Positions 15,343 through 24,474 of a DNA stretch of 49,450 bases are shown here, in pieces. Each line of letters starts with the position of its first letter. The stretch's first letter is position 1. Below the pieces are notes generated by a model, which did no database searches, was not told where the DNA came from, and saw only the letters and a list, made by a program, of their open reading frames with translations. Source of the DNA: JBFHFS01 sp041583495 (GTDB lineage Bacteria > Bacteroidota > Bacteroidia > Bacteroidales > Marinilabiliaceae); the NCBI GenBank assembly GCA_041583495.1, contig JBFHFS010000037.1:1-49450 (forward strand), in the 5' to 3' direction. The position numbers and the translations under genes were made by a program.

Positions 15343-16755
15343 TCAACCCAGGATGGCACCCACAATGGTTGCGGAAAGAAGTGAGGCCAGGGTCCCTGCC
15401 AAAAGAGCGCGCATGCCGAGTTCAGAAAGCATCACCCGCTTGCCCGGTGCCAGGGAGCCAATGCCTCCAATCTGAATCCCGATGGAGGCAATGTTGGCGA
15501 AGCCGCACAACACGTAGGTGCCCATAATGATTGATTTCTCATGAACAAAGGCACCCGCCTCCTTAAGCTCGCCCAGGCTTACATAGCCAATGAATTCGGT
15601 CATGATCAATTTCTCGCCCAGGACGCGCCCCACCAAATCGATGTCTTCCACGCCTACACCCAATATCCACATCAGAGGGGCGAAGGCATATCCAAGAATA
15701 AACTGAAGCGATAGTTCTCTGTATTCCCCATTGGTAAAAGCGGCAATGGTCTCGTTGAGGTTGCTCCAGGCACCCACTTTGATAAAAATGAAATTAATCA
15801 TGGCAATGAGCCCGATAAACACCAGTAACATTCCCGCCACGTTCACTGCCAGACGGATGCCTTCGGTGGTTCCGTTAGAGATGGCATCGAGCACGTTTTT
15901 CCCGATCTTCTCCTTGGATACATCTACCTCCTTTGAAATCTCCTCGGTTTGCGGAAGCAGCATTTTGGAGATGACCACCACCCCGGGGGCTGCCATTATG
16001 GAGGCTGCGAGCAGGTGTTTGGCGTAAATGAGTTCCTGAGCCGGGTCACCTCCTCCCAACACTTTTATATACACGGCAAGTACCCCGCCTGCCAAAGTGG
16101 CCATTCCCCCTGCCATTACCAGCAGAATCTCAGATCGGTTCATTTTTTCAAGGTAAGCCTTAATCATCAGGGGCGATTCGGTTTGACCCAGGAATATGTT
16201 GCCTGCCACCGACAGACTTTCGGCACCCGAGAGGCGTAATAATTTGGTCATTCCCAAAGCCAGCCAATAGACCACTTTTTGGATGATGCCAAAATAAAAA
16301 AGAATGCTGGTGAGCGCCGAAAAGAAGATGATGGTGGGTAAGATGGTGATCGCAAAATTCAATAACGGGGATTCTATTTGGCCGGCACTAAAGCTTTTGA
16401 AAAGAAACTGTGTGCCTGCATCTGTAAAGCTGAGGATCTTAACAAATCCCCGTCCCACCACATCGAAAATGCTTTGAACCAGCGGAATATAAAGGATGCT
16501 CAGGGCAAGGATGATTTGCATGGACAGGCCAATGCCTACTACCCGCCATGATATCGCGCGTCGATTGCTGCTGAACAACCAGGCGATGAAAAGGAGAAAA
16601 ATCATGCCTAAGACTCCCCGGAACAAGGTTTCCGGGCTAAAGCCTGCCCCCTGGGAGACTACCGGTGTGCTGGCAGAGAGAAGGTTTGGGAACAGGAGAA
16701 ATGTCAAAACAGAGGCCGCGCGGCGAAATAGGGGCTTGTGGAGTAGGGGAATCAT
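15343..16755 (-). CDS. nupC: Concentrative nucleoside transporter (NupC/CNT family)
   Basis: Inner-membrane sodium- or proton-coupled nucleoside uptake protein, 470 residues. After a hydrophobic N-terminal segment that resembles a signal sequence come CNT core helices, with the substrate-binding motif GQTESPLMIKAYL (Gly190-Gln-Thr-Glu193), MATLAGGVLAVYIKVLGG, and the second half GTTEGIRLAVNVAGMLLVFIG and GYAFAPLMWILGV. The C-terminal block YVLCGFANIASIGIQIGGIGSLAPGKR is nearly diagnostic of the family. It follows the bifunctional-nuclease gene by 52 bp on the same strand, so co-transcription is likely. Substrate preference (pyrimidine or purine nucleosides) cannot be settled from the sequence. 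Confidence 0.92.
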   Translation of the reverse strand: MIPLLHKPLFRRAASVLTFLLFPNLLSASTPVVSQGAGFSPETLFRGVLGMIFLLFIAWLFSSNRRAISWRVVGIGLSMQIILALSILYIPLVQSIFDVVGRGFVKILSFTDAGTQFLFKSFSAGQIESPLLNFAITILPTIIFFSALTSILFYFGIIQKVVYWLALGMTKLLRLSGAESLSVAGNIFLGQTESPLMIKAYLEKMNRSEILLVMAGGMATLAGGVLAVYIKVLGGGDPAQELIYAKHLLAASIMAAPGVVVISKMLLPQTEEISKEVDVSKEKIGKNVLDAISNGTTEGIRLAVNVAGMLLVFIGLIAMINFIFIKVGAWSNLNETIAAFTNGEYRELSLQFILGYAFAPLMWILGVGVEDIDLVGRVLGEKLIMTEFIGYVSLGELKEAGAFVHEKSIIMGTYVLCGFANIASIGIQIGGIGSLAPGKRVMLSELGMRALLAGTLASLLSATIVGAILG

Positions 16756-16807
16756 GGTTAGGGTTTGGAGCAGAATAATTTTTGCCGGGAGGGTATAGGG
16801 TTGGTGA

Positions 16808-17404
16808 TTATTTCATTTTGCGTCGTTTAATCTCATCCCGTATTTCCGAAGCCTTCTCATAATCTTCTTTCTCAACGGCGCGGGCAAGCATGGCCTGCAG
16901 TTCCTGTGAACTCTTTCCGGAGAGGGGATTATCGGTTGGGTTTTTTCTTTTAGACGGCTTTGGGGAGGAGGGTTCTTCGGGCTCCCCGATATCGAGTACA
17001 ATCCCTGCTTTTTCGAGTATCTCCTCGTAGGTTAGGATGGGACAGTTAAATCGTAAGGCAAGCGAAACGGCATCTGAGGTTCTGGAGTCGATGCGCACCA
17101 CCTCATCTTTATAGAGGCAGACAAGCTCCGAGTAAAAGATGCCTTCTTCCAGCTTATAGATTATGACTTCCAGAATATTGATCTTGAAGGCCCGGGCAAA
17201 GTTCAGAAAAAGATCGTGCGTGAGCGGTCTGGGGGGTTCCAGGCCTTCCAGCTTGATGGCGATGGACTGTGCTTCTACCGCACCAATAATGATTGGAATG
17301 CGCCGCTCCCCATCTTCTTCTGCCAGGACTAAAGCGTAGGCCCCCGATTGAGTTTGGGAGTAGGAGAGACCTAGGATGTTTAATTTAACCTTTTTCTTGT
17401 CCAT
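16808..17404 (-). CDS. Bifunctional nuclease-family (DUF151) protein with a UVR motif
   Basis: A 198-residue cytoplasmic protein. Residues about 5-135 form a DUF151/BFN domain: LGLSYSQTQSGAYALVLAEEDGERRIPIIIGAVEAQSIA and later DSRTSDAVSLALRFNCPI, both typical. After a charged, proline-rich linker the C-terminus (about 165-196) is a UVR motif, LQAMLARAVEKEDYEKASEIRDEIKRRK, as in UvrB and UvrC. The combination is common in Bacteroidota and suggests a role with nucleic acids or protein partners; nuclease activity of bacterial members is not firmly established. It lies between a flippase-like gene and the nucleoside transporter on the same strand. Confidence 0.88.
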   Translation of the reverse strand: MDKKKVKLNILGLSYSQTQSGAYALVLAEEDGERRIPIIIGAVEAQSIAIKLEGLEPPRPLTHDLFLNFARAFKINILEVIIYKLEEGIFYSELVCLYKDEVVRIDSRTSDAVSLALRFNCPILTYEEILEKAGIVLDIGEPEEPSSPKPSKRKNPTDNPLSGKSSQELQAMLARAVEKEDYEKASEIRDEIKRRKMK

Positions 17405-17507
17405 AAACGGGTTTTCAGCTTTCTCTAATTTCCTTCTGTAAACAAATATATGAATTTGTTTTGAAAAAATTTTTGGAGATTTATAAAGAGTGGGCTTTCC
17501 CGTGGTA

Positions 17508-18509
17508 TTAGTTCATTTTTTTGGTGACCGGTGACTTCTTGTTTACCTGTGGAATCGCGATAAGGGATAACAAACCTGTGATTACGATCATCCCGTTTAA
17601 GGAACCATGCACCAGAAGGGCGAAAGCCGCCGCCTGAGGCTCGCTTACTCCATAAAACATAAGGGTGGTGATGGCCATGAAATGCCAGGGCCCAATCCCC
17701 CCCTGTACCGGGGCTACCATGCCCAGACTGCCCATTACAAAGACCGCCAGCCCGGCTGCCGGCCCCAGGTGAGACGTGAAGGGAAAGCCAAAAAAGCAAA
17801 CATAAATCATCAGAAAGTAAAGGAAGAAAATAAACAGGGTATGAAAAAAGAACAACGGTTTATTTTTCACATCCTTGAAGGAAAGAAGGCCCTCTTTGAA
17901 TTTTTCCCAGAGCCCCTTTATCCTAAAGAAAAAACGGCTTCGAATAATCTTTCCTTTTAAAATCAGTATCAATCCGACCATCCCCGCCAACCCCACATAG
18001 AAGTATGGAGAAGAAAAAAAAGAGAACAGGGATCCCAAATCTATTTTGTTTTGAACGAATTCGCTGAAAACCCTGTATTGAAGTAGAATCATGAGCACCA
18101 GCGATGAGAGCAGCATTACCACATCCAGGAGGCGTTCGGCAACCACGGTGCCTACCAACTGCGAAAAGGAGATGTTCTCGTAACGGCTTAGGATGGCGCA
18201 TCGCGAGATTTCGCCCATCCGGGGAATGGCCAGATTGGCCAGATAACCAATCATCACCGCCAAAAAGGTGTTGACCGTGCCGGGACGTTTCGAGAGGGGC
18301 TCTATCATCATCTGCCACCGCAACGTTCTGCTGATATGACTCAACAGGCCAAAAGCCAGGGAGAGAATAATCCAGCCGTATCCCACATCTTTTTTGAGTA
18401 TCTCCATCAGTTCCTTGGGGTCCTGATCCTTGTACAACCACCAAAGGATTACTCCACCTAGTGATAAAAAGAATAGAAAGCGTACCCCCTGGGCAAATTT
18501 TTGGTTCAT
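17508..18509 (-). CDS. Flippase-like membrane protein (LPG_synthase_TM / UPF0104)
   Basis: Integral membrane protein of 333 residues with about eight hydrophobic segments, related to the membrane half of lysylphosphatidylglycerol synthase and to AglD-type proteins. Typical blocks are LSHISRTLRWQMMIEPL, NTFLAVMIGYLANLAIPRMGEISRCAILSRYE, VGTVVAERLLDVVMLL and VAPVQGGIGPWHFMA. The aminoacyl-transfer domain is absent, so a lipid or glycan translocation role is more likely than lysyl-PG synthesis. It is the first of three minus-strand genes and divergent from rsmA, with which it shares a 187-bp upstream region. Confidence 0.87.
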   Translation of the reverse strand: MNQKFAQGVRFLFFLSLGGVILWWLYKDQDPKELMEILKKDVGYGWIILSLAFGLLSHISRTLRWQMMIEPLSKRPGTVNTFLAVMIGYLANLAIPRMGEISRCAILSRYENISFSQLVGTVVAERLLDVVMLLSSLVLMILLQYRVFSEFVQNKIDLGSLFSFFSSPYFYVGLAGMVGLILILKGKIIRSRFFFRIKGLWEKFKEGLLSFKDVKNKPLFFFHTLFIFFLYFLMIYVCFFGFPFTSHLGPAAGLAVFVMGSLGMVAPVQGGIGPWHFMAITTLMFYGVSEPQAAAFALLVHGSLNGMIVITGLLSLIAIPQVNKKSPVTKKMN

Positions 18510-18603
18510 AATTATGGTTTCATGGATTTATGTGAGCTGTCCCTCCTTTAGTATTATTCTGATATTTTAAGGTGTCCGACAAATGTCTTCCAATGGAAAA
18601 TCT

Positions 18604-18611
18604 TACCTTTG
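18604..18611 (+). promoter_or_regulatory. Candidate -7 box for rsmA
   Basis: TACCTTTG matches TAnnTTTG and lies 85 bases before the rsmA start. A -33 TTG at normal spacing is not evident. Confidence 0.4.
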
Positions 18612-18654
18612 CCCCGAAAGGAATCTGCAATTTTAATAAATGTAGGTCTTTTGT

Positions 18655-18671
18655 CCAAATGATTCATTTGG
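18655..18671. promoter_or_regulatory. 17-bp perfect palindrome upstream of rsmA
   Basis: CCAAATGA-T-TCATTTGG reads the same on both strands about a central T. It lies downstream of the candidate rsmA -7 box, in the leader. It could be an operator, or a small hairpin in the mRNA. Confidence 0.4.
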
Positions 18672-18696
18672 GATAAGCTTAATGTAATCATGGATA

Positions 18697-19482
18697 ATGA
18701 AGAGAGTAAGAGCAAAAAAGTATTTAGGACAACACTTCCTAAACGATCAGCATATTGCCATGCAAATCGTGGAGGCCTTGCCTGGGTCGCCAAAAACGGT
18801 GTTGGAGGTGGGGCCGGGAATGGGTGTGTTAACCCGTTACCTCTCTCAAATAGAAGGCATTGATCTTTGGCTGGTCGAAATCGATGCTGAGTCGGTGGCC
18901 TATCTTCATCATCATTATCCCCAGCTATCCTCAAAAATTATCGACCGGGATTTTTTAAAGATGGATCTTAAGAGCTCCTTTCCGGGTGCCATTTCAGTTA
19001 TCGGAAATTTTCCTTATAATATTTCCAGTCAGATATTTTTTAAGGTGTTGGAGAATCGTTCTCAGGTGACTTCCATAACAGGAATGGTTCAGCGTGAGGT
19101 TGGGTTGAGGTTAACTTCAGGACCCGGCAGCAAAGTATATGGAATACTGAGTGTTTTGATGCAGGCCTTTTATGATCCCGAATATCTCTTCACAGTCGAT
19201 GAACACGTGTTTTCCCCACCTCCTAAGGTGAAGTCGGCTGTGGTAAGGTTTACCCGAAACGATGTGGTGAATCTTGGATGCAACGAAACCCTTTTTGTCA
19301 GGGTTGTGAAGGCCGCCTTTAATCAGCGAAGGAAAACCCTGCGCAACAGTCTTAAGGCCCTGGAAATAACCGTTGGGGATATTGGGGATGAGGTTTTGTT
19401 GCAACTCCGTCCCGAGCAGCTGTCGGTTCCCCAGTTTGTTGCGCTGACGAACCTTATTGAACCCCTCCTTCCTCAAAAATAG
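18697..19482 (+). CDS. rsmA: 16S rRNA dimethyladenosine transferase
   Basis: RsmA/KsgA uses S-adenosylmethionine to dimethylate two adjacent adenines near the 3' end of 16S rRNA during 30S assembly. The 261 residues are the normal length. Motifs: KKYLGQHFLNDQHIA at the N-terminus, the SAM loop VLEVGPGMGVLTRYL (residues 35-49), the acidic VEIDAESV, and the catalytic IGNFPYNISSQI (NFPY at 104-107, the usual NLPY). FSPPPKVKSAVVRF and AAFNQRRKTLRNSLK in the C-terminal domain are also classical. It starts a plus-strand run and is followed after 49 bp by mgtE, a frequent pair in Bacteroidota. Confidence 0.96.
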   Translation: MKRVRAKKYLGQHFLNDQHIAMQIVEALPGSPKTVLEVGPGMGVLTRYLSQIEGIDLWLVEIDAESVAYLHHHYPQLSSKIIDRDFLKMDLKSSFPGAISVIGNFPYNISSQIFFKVLENRSQVTSITGMVQREVGLRLTSGPGSKVYGILSVLMQAFYDPEYLFTVDEHVFSPPPKVKSAVVRFTRNDVVNLGCNETLFVRVVKAAFNQRRKTLRNSLKALEITVGDIGDEVLLQLRPEQLSVPQFVALTNLIEPLLPQK

Positions 19483-19531
19483 GGAAGATGTAAGAAAAAT
19501 AATCATATATGTAAGATAAAACCTCAGGGAT

Positions 19532-20896
19532 ATGGCCAATTTTGAACTTACCAGAGAATTTGTTGATAAGCTAAAAACGCTGATTGAGACTCAGGACAAC
19601 GAAGCCATCGCAAAAATCCTGGAGGAGCTCCACCCCGCCGATATTGCAGAGGTCTATGAGGAGTTGAACCTCGAAGAGGTTAAGTATATCTATTTTCTTC
19701 TCGACGACGATACCGCCGCCGATGTGCTTATTGCATTGGAGGAGGATGATCGGATCCGCTTTCTCGAATCGCTTCCAAGTGATGTTATTGCCCGCCGGTT
19801 TATCGATAAGATGGATTCTGACGATGCCGCCGATGTGATTGCCTCCTTCGACAATGCGCGCCAGCAGGAAGTGCTCTCGTTTATGGAGGACGTGAACGTG
19901 GCGGGAGATATCGTCGACTTGTTGGGCTATGATGAGGATACGGCCGGAGGACTGATGGCCAAGGAGCTCATCAAGGTAAAGGAAAACTGGAGTATTCCTA
20001 CCTGTTTACGCAGTATGAGGCGCCAGGCCGAAGAGGTAGATGAGATCTATTATGTGTATGTGGTAGACAATGATGGGGTTCTTAAAGGGACGCTTTCATT
20101 GAAAAAGATGTTGTTGGGGCCCAGTGAGGCCAAAGTGCAGGATATCTATAATTCTGATGTCATCTCGGTGAGGGTGGATGCCCACTCCGAAGAGGTGAGT
20201 AACATCATGGACAAATACGACCTGGTGGCCCTGCCGGTGGTAGACGCCGTGGGCCGTTTAATGGGCCGCATTACCATTGATGATGTGGTGGATGTGATTC
20301 GGGAGGAAGCCGAGAAGGATTACGCCCTGGCTTCGGGTATTACCGGCGACGTGGAACCCTCCGATAGTGTGTGGTTGTTAACGCGTGCCCGAACCCCCTG
20401 GTTGTTGATTGGTCTTTTCGGTGGCCTTTTGGGCTCACGAATTGTGGGTAGCTTTGTGGGGGTTTTGGAAATTTATCCCCAATTGGCTTTTTTTATGCCT
20501 CTGATTGCCGCTATGGGCGGTAATGTGGGGATTCAATCTTCAGCTATTGTGGTGCAATCCCTGGCCGCCGGAACTATGGGGCTCGATTCTCCCTGGCGAA
20601 ATCTGATGAAAGAGTTTGGTGTTGCCCTGTTGAATGCAACCTTGCTGGCTGCACTGGCCTTCGTCTATAATACGGTCATCGGCTCCTCGGAAGCTCTAAC
20701 CCTAACCGTATCGGGAGCGATGTTCTCGGTGGTGGTCTTTGCTGCCTTATTTGGATCGATCGTGCCGGTTGTTCTTAATAAAATTAAGATAGACCCGGCG
20801 GTTGCAACCGGGCCCTTCGTCACGACACTGAACGATATTATTGGCATGGCCATTTATCTGACGATAGGAACCTTTTTCTATGGCTGGTTGACTTAA
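19532..20896 (+). CDS. mgtE: Magnesium transporter MgtE
   Basis: Mg2+-gated channel/transporter of 454 residues in the inner membrane. The N domain (residues about 20-130) is an acidic helical repeat (LEELHPADIAEVYEELN, LESLPSDVIARRFIDKMDSDDAADV). A CBS pair follows at about 135-260 (LLGYDEDTAGGLMAKELIKV, YVVDNDGVLKGTLSLKKML, LPVVDAVGRLMGRITIDDVVD). The C-terminal membrane domain has about five helices, starting ARTPWLLIGLFGGLLGS, with MPLIAAMGGNVGIQSSAIVVQSLA and the pore-associated FVTTLNDIIGMAIYL. The acidic cytosolic part is the Mg2+ sensor in studied homologues. No riboswitch is visible: only 49 bp separate it from rsmA. Confidence 0.95.
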   Translation: MANFELTREFVDKLKTLIETQDNEAIAKILEELHPADIAEVYEELNLEEVKYIYFLLDDDTAADVLIALEEDDRIRFLESLPSDVIARRFIDKMDSDDAADVIASFDNARQQEVLSFMEDVNVAGDIVDLLGYDEDTAGGLMAKELIKVKENWSIPTCLRSMRRQAEEVDEIYYVYVVDNDGVLKGTLSLKKMLLGPSEAKVQDIYNSDVISVRVDAHSEEVSNIMDKYDLVALPVVDAVGRLMGRITIDDVVDVIREEAEKDYALASGITGDVEPSDSVWLLTRARTPWLLIGLFGGLLGSRIVGSFVGVLEIYPQLAFFMPLIAAMGGNVGIQSSAIVVQSLAAGTMGLDSPWRNLMKEFGVALLNATLLAALAFVYNTVIGSSEALTLTVSGAMFSVVVFAALFGSIVPVVLNKIKIDPAVATGPFVTTLNDIIGMAIYLTIGTFFYGWLT

Positions 20897-20993
20897 TCAA
20901 CCGGTTCAATTGTATTATCTGGGTTTTTGGTTTTATTTTCCCTGAATTTTGAGGAGCTGTTCCGCTAAGACCTCCAATAAAAGTTGATGTATA

Positions 20994-23459
20994 ATGGATG
21001 TTTTGTTTGTAGATGTAATATTGCCTCTGCCCTTACCTCGTCTTTTTACTTACCATGTTCCGGAAGATTTTGAAGAATCGGTTGGAGAGGGAGTGAGAGT
21101 GGTTGTCCCGTTTGGAAAAAAGAAGCAGTATTCAGGCATCGTTTTTTCTATGCATCACAACAATCCGGTCGATTATGAAACCAAACCGGTTATTACGGTC
21201 TTAGACGCTTCTCCCCTGGTGAATCATTGGCAGCTTAAATTCTGGAGTTGGATGGCAGAGTACTATCAATGTGCTCTGGGTGAGGTTTATAAGGCTGCTC
21301 TTCCCTCGGGGCTGAAGCTGGAAAGCGAAACCCGCATTTATTATAATCCCGATTACGAGCAGGAGGGCGATTTGCCTCCCACGGCCTTGAAAATACTGGA
21401 TTATTTAAGCAATCATAAGGTTAGTTCCGTCCAGGAGGTCAACGATTATGTGGGGGTTAAGAATGCCATGCCCGTTTTGAAGCGCCTTTTTGATGAAGGT
21501 GCTGTTTTTGTGACCGAACGATTGAAAGAGGGCTTTCGGCCCCGTACCGAGAATTATTTATCCCTTGGCGATTCATTAAAGTCTGAGAAGGCCCTTCATG
21601 AAGCCTTCGACCAATTGGAAAGAGCTCCGAAACAGCTGCACGTTTTAATGCTCTTCCTGCAGGGATGCGGGGGCTTTGGCAAAGCAATAAAGGGAGAGAG
21701 TCTCTCACGAAAAGTGTTATTGGGGAATGAAAAAGCCGGGGCGGCCGCTTTGGGTGAACTGATAAAAAAAGAGGTGCTGGTGCAGTTTGCAAAAGCCGTC
21801 GACAGGATTGATGTGGAGGAGGTTGGGGTGGCCGATAAAAATGACCTCACTCCTGAGCAGACTTTAGCTTACCAGGAAATTGAGAAATCGTTCGAAGACA
21901 AGAATGTCGTTCTCTTTCATGGGGTGACTTCAAGCGGTAAAACGGAGCTCTATATCCATCTGATCGAGAAGTATCTTCAGATGGGCAAACAAGTGCTCTA
22001 TCTGCTTCCTGAGATCGCCCTCACAACCCAGATTACGGTTCGTCTAAAACGGCATTTTGGCAATCGGCTGGGGATTTATCATTCAAAATACAGTAACGAG
22101 GAGCGGGTGGAGGTTTGGCAGGATTTGCTGGAGAAAAAAAATTATCAGGTGATTCTGGGGGTTCGATCTTCCATCTTTTTGCCGTTCAGTGATCTGGGTT
22201 TGGTTATCGTGGACGAAGAGCATGAATATTCGTTCAAGCAATTCGATCCTGCGCCCCGCTACCATGCCCGGGACTCGGCCATCGTGCTGGCCCGCTTATT
22301 TGGGGCCAAAGTGCTGCTGGGAACTGCCACACCCTCCATCGAAAGCTATTTTAATGCCAAAAGCAATAAATTTGGACTGGTTGAGTTGAATCACAGGTTC
22401 GCAAATATTCAGCTTCCTCGTATTCTTGTGGTCGATACACGGGAAGCCCGGCGGAAAAAACAGATGAAATCGCATTTTTCTCCTCAGCTTATTGATCAGG
22501 TGGGTGAGGCTCTTCAACGGAAAGAACAGGTTATTCTTTTTCAAAACCGGCGCGGATTCTCGCCCTTTCTCGAGTGCGATGTTTGTGGATGGGTTCCCCG
22601 TTGCAAATATTGCGATGTAAGTTTGACCTATCATAAAAAATTAAATCATTTGGTTTGCCATTATTGTGGCAATACGGTGGAGTCGCCTGACACCTGCAAT
22701 GCCTGTGGAAGTCCTGCCATGTCAACCAAGGGCTTTGGTACGGAGAAAGTAGAGGAGGAGATTATGGATCTTTTCCCCCAGGCGCGGGTTGGACGGATGG
22801 ATTTCGATACCACCCGGAGTAAAAAAGCCTACCAGCAGATTATCTCCGATTTCGAAAATGCCCATCTCGACATTCTTATCGGGACGCAGATGGTTTCCAA
22901 GGGACTCGATTTTGACAACGTGAGCCTGGTGGGGATTTTGAATGCCGATAATCTGTTGAATATGCCCGACTTCAGAGCCTTTGAACGGGGATATCAGATG
23001 ATGACCCAGGTGAGCGGACGGGCGGGTCGCAAAAACAAACAGGGAACGGTCATCCTGCAAACTTCCGACCCTCAGCATCCCATTGTGAATCAGGTTCTTG
23101 ATAATGATTATCAGGGGATGTACCAGACTCAGTTGGAGGAGCGGCAAATGTATAAATACCCCCCTTTTTACCGGCTCATCTATATTACCTTAAAACATAA
23201 ACACCGGCCGGTGGTCGATCAGGCGGCGGCAGCCCTGGTGCGCCAGTTGACCTCCGTGTTTGGCAGCCGTGTTTTGGGTCCCCAGGAACCTCCCGTGGGC
23301 CGCGTCCAAAACCTCTTTCTTTCGCGAATTATCCTCAAAATTGAAAAAAGAGGATCTTCGGTGGAGGCTAAGAAGCTGTTGCAGAAGGAGATATTTGCTG
23401 TTTTGGCCAGGCCTCGCTGGCGATATGTGGCTATTCAGATAGATGTAGATCCGCTTTAG
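20994..23459 (+). CDS. priA: Primosomal helicase PriA
   Basis: Replication-restart helicase, 821 residues. The N-terminal 3'-DNA-binding domain (FVDVILPLPLPRLFTYHVP) precedes a winged-helix part, then a superfamily 2 helicase core with Walker A HGVTSSGKTELY (Lys316), the DEEH box VIVDEEHEYSFKQ (407-410), and LLGTATPSIESYF. A zinc-binding insertion carries eight cysteines (528, 531, 537, 540, 555, 558, 568, 571), all present. Motif VI lies in ERGYQMMTQVSGRAGRKNKQGTV. The gene is intact. It is 97 bp downstream of mgtE and followed by parA, which has its own promoter-like box. Confidence 0.96.
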   Translation: MDVLFVDVILPLPLPRLFTYHVPEDFEESVGEGVRVVVPFGKKKQYSGIVFSMHHNNPVDYETKPVITVLDASPLVNHWQLKFWSWMAEYYQCALGEVYKAALPSGLKLESETRIYYNPDYEQEGDLPPTALKILDYLSNHKVSSVQEVNDYVGVKNAMPVLKRLFDEGAVFVTERLKEGFRPRTENYLSLGDSLKSEKALHEAFDQLERAPKQLHVLMLFLQGCGGFGKAIKGESLSRKVLLGNEKAGAAALGELIKKEVLVQFAKAVDRIDVEEVGVADKNDLTPEQTLAYQEIEKSFEDKNVVLFHGVTSSGKTELYIHLIEKYLQMGKQVLYLLPEIALTTQITVRLKRHFGNRLGIYHSKYSNEERVEVWQDLLEKKNYQVILGVRSSIFLPFSDLGLVIVDEEHEYSFKQFDPAPRYHARDSAIVLARLFGAKVLLGTATPSIESYFNAKSNKFGLVELNHRFANIQLPRILVVDTREARRKKQMKSHFSPQLIDQVGEALQRKEQVILFQNRRGFSPFLECDVCGWVPRCKYCDVSLTYHKKLNHLVCHYCGNTVESPDTCNACGSPAMSTKGFGTEKVEEEIMDLFPQARVGRMDFDTTRSKKAYQQIISDFENAHLDILIGTQMVSKGLDFDNVSLVGILNADNLLNMPDFRAFERGYQMMTQVSGRAGRKNKQGTVILQTSDPQHPIVNQVLDNDYQGMYQTQLEERQMYKYPPFYRLIYITLKHKHRPVVDQAAAALVRQLTSVFGSRVLGPQEPPVGRVQNLFLSRIILKIEKRGSSVEAKKLLQKEIFAVLARPRWRYVAIQIDVDPL

Positions 23460-23495
23460 AATTTTAATTTTGACCTGTTTTTTCTAATAAAAGAT

Positions 23496-23503
23496 TATCT
23501 TTG
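23496..23503 (+). promoter_or_regulatory. Likely -7 box of the parA promoter
   Basis: TATCTTTG is a full match to TAnnTTTG, 57 bases before the parA start. TTTTG lies 23 bp upstream, slightly further than the usual 19-21 bp. Confidence 0.5.
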
Positions 23504-23560
23504 ACTATTGGTAAAAAGTGGATCGTTTCACTTTTGGCAACTTGAAAAAACAAGCTATTT

Positions 23561-24358
23561 ATGGGTAAAATTATTGCGTTAGCAAACCAAAAAGGGGGTG
23601 TTGGTAAAACAACTACAGCCATTAACCTTGCGGCAAGTCTTGCAGTCCTTGAATATAAAGTTCTGGTTGTGGATGCCGATCCTCAGGCAAATGCCACCTC
23701 CGGGTTGGGATTCGATTTGCATGAGGTGGGGACCAGTATTTATGAGTGCATTGTGGATGGAGAAGACCCCCGGGCCGCTATTCAGAAGTCAGAGGTAGAT
23801 AATTTGTTTCTTATTCCCTCACACATCGATCTGGTGGGCGCCGAAATTGAGATGTTGAATATGCCCAATCGGGAGAAAGTGCTCAAGGAGGTCATCAATA
23901 AAGTAAAAGATGACTTTGATTTTATATTGGTGGACTGTTCTCCTTCTCTGGGGTTGATTACTGTTAATGCGCTTACCGCCTCCGACTCGGTAATCATTCC
24001 GGTTCAGTGCGAGTATTTTGCCCTCGAAGGATTAGGTAAATTGCTCAATACCATTAAGATCATTCAAAACCGGCTGAATCCGGACCTGGCCATTGAGGGC
24101 TTTCTGCTTACCATGTACGACTCCCGCTTAAGGTTGTCGAATCAGGTAGTTGAAGAGGTTCAAAAGCATTTTCAGGATATGGTATTTGAAACCCTGATCA
24201 TGCGCAATGTCAAGTTGAGCGAAGCCCCCAGTTACGGTAAGGCTGTGGTTATGTACGATGCGGCCTCTACCGGTGCCGTGAACTACCTTAATCTGGCCCG
24301 GGAATTGCTTCAGAAAAATGGAAAAATTGCCATGGAAAGCAAAGGCAAGGCAGTATAA
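23561..24358 (+). CDS. parA: Chromosome-partitioning ATPase ParA (Soj)
   Basis: Deviant-Walker ATPase of 265 residues that drives segregation of ParB-bound origin regions. The N-terminus MGKIIALANQKGGVGKTTTAINLAASL contains the deviant Walker A with the signature lysine (Lys11) and Lys17. VVDADPQANATSGLG and FILVDCSPSLGLITVNALTA (Walker B/switch) follow, then VIIPVQCEYFALEGLGKL. There is no N-terminal HTH, so this is the short chromosomal Soj type rather than a plasmid type Ia ParA. parB follows after 116 bp. Confidence 0.95.
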   Translation: MGKIIALANQKGGVGKTTTAINLAASLAVLEYKVLVVDADPQANATSGLGFDLHEVGTSIYECIVDGEDPRAAIQKSEVDNLFLIPSHIDLVGAEIEMLNMPNREKVLKEVINKVKDDFDFILVDCSPSLGLITVNALTASDSVIIPVQCEYFALEGLGKLLNTIKIIQNRLNPDLAIEGFLLTMYDSRLRLSNQVVEEVQKHFQDMVFETLIMRNVKLSEAPSYGKAVVMYDAASTGAVNYLNLARELLQKNGKIAMESKGKAV

Positions 24359-24429
24359 CCAGATTATATTGCGGGAAATCAACATATTGTTTGGAGGTTT
24401 TTTTTCGTTAGGTTATTAAACCAACCCGC

Positions 24430-24445
24430 GAAAGGTTAACCTTTC
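24430..24445. promoter_or_regulatory. 16-bp perfect palindrome between parA and parB
   Basis: GAAAGGTTAACCTTTC is perfectly self-complementary over 16 bases with no spacer, 29 bases before the parB start. This form suits a dimeric DNA-binding protein better than an RNA hairpin. It does not resemble the usual parS sequence. Confidence 0.5.
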
Positions 24446-24474
24446 TTCGAAGTTAAAATTTACAGGAATAACAA

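Noticed and set aside
19483..19531. A possible magnesium riboswitch in front of mgtE
   Set aside because: Only 49 bp separate rsmA and mgtE, too short for an M-box, and no structured element is visible.
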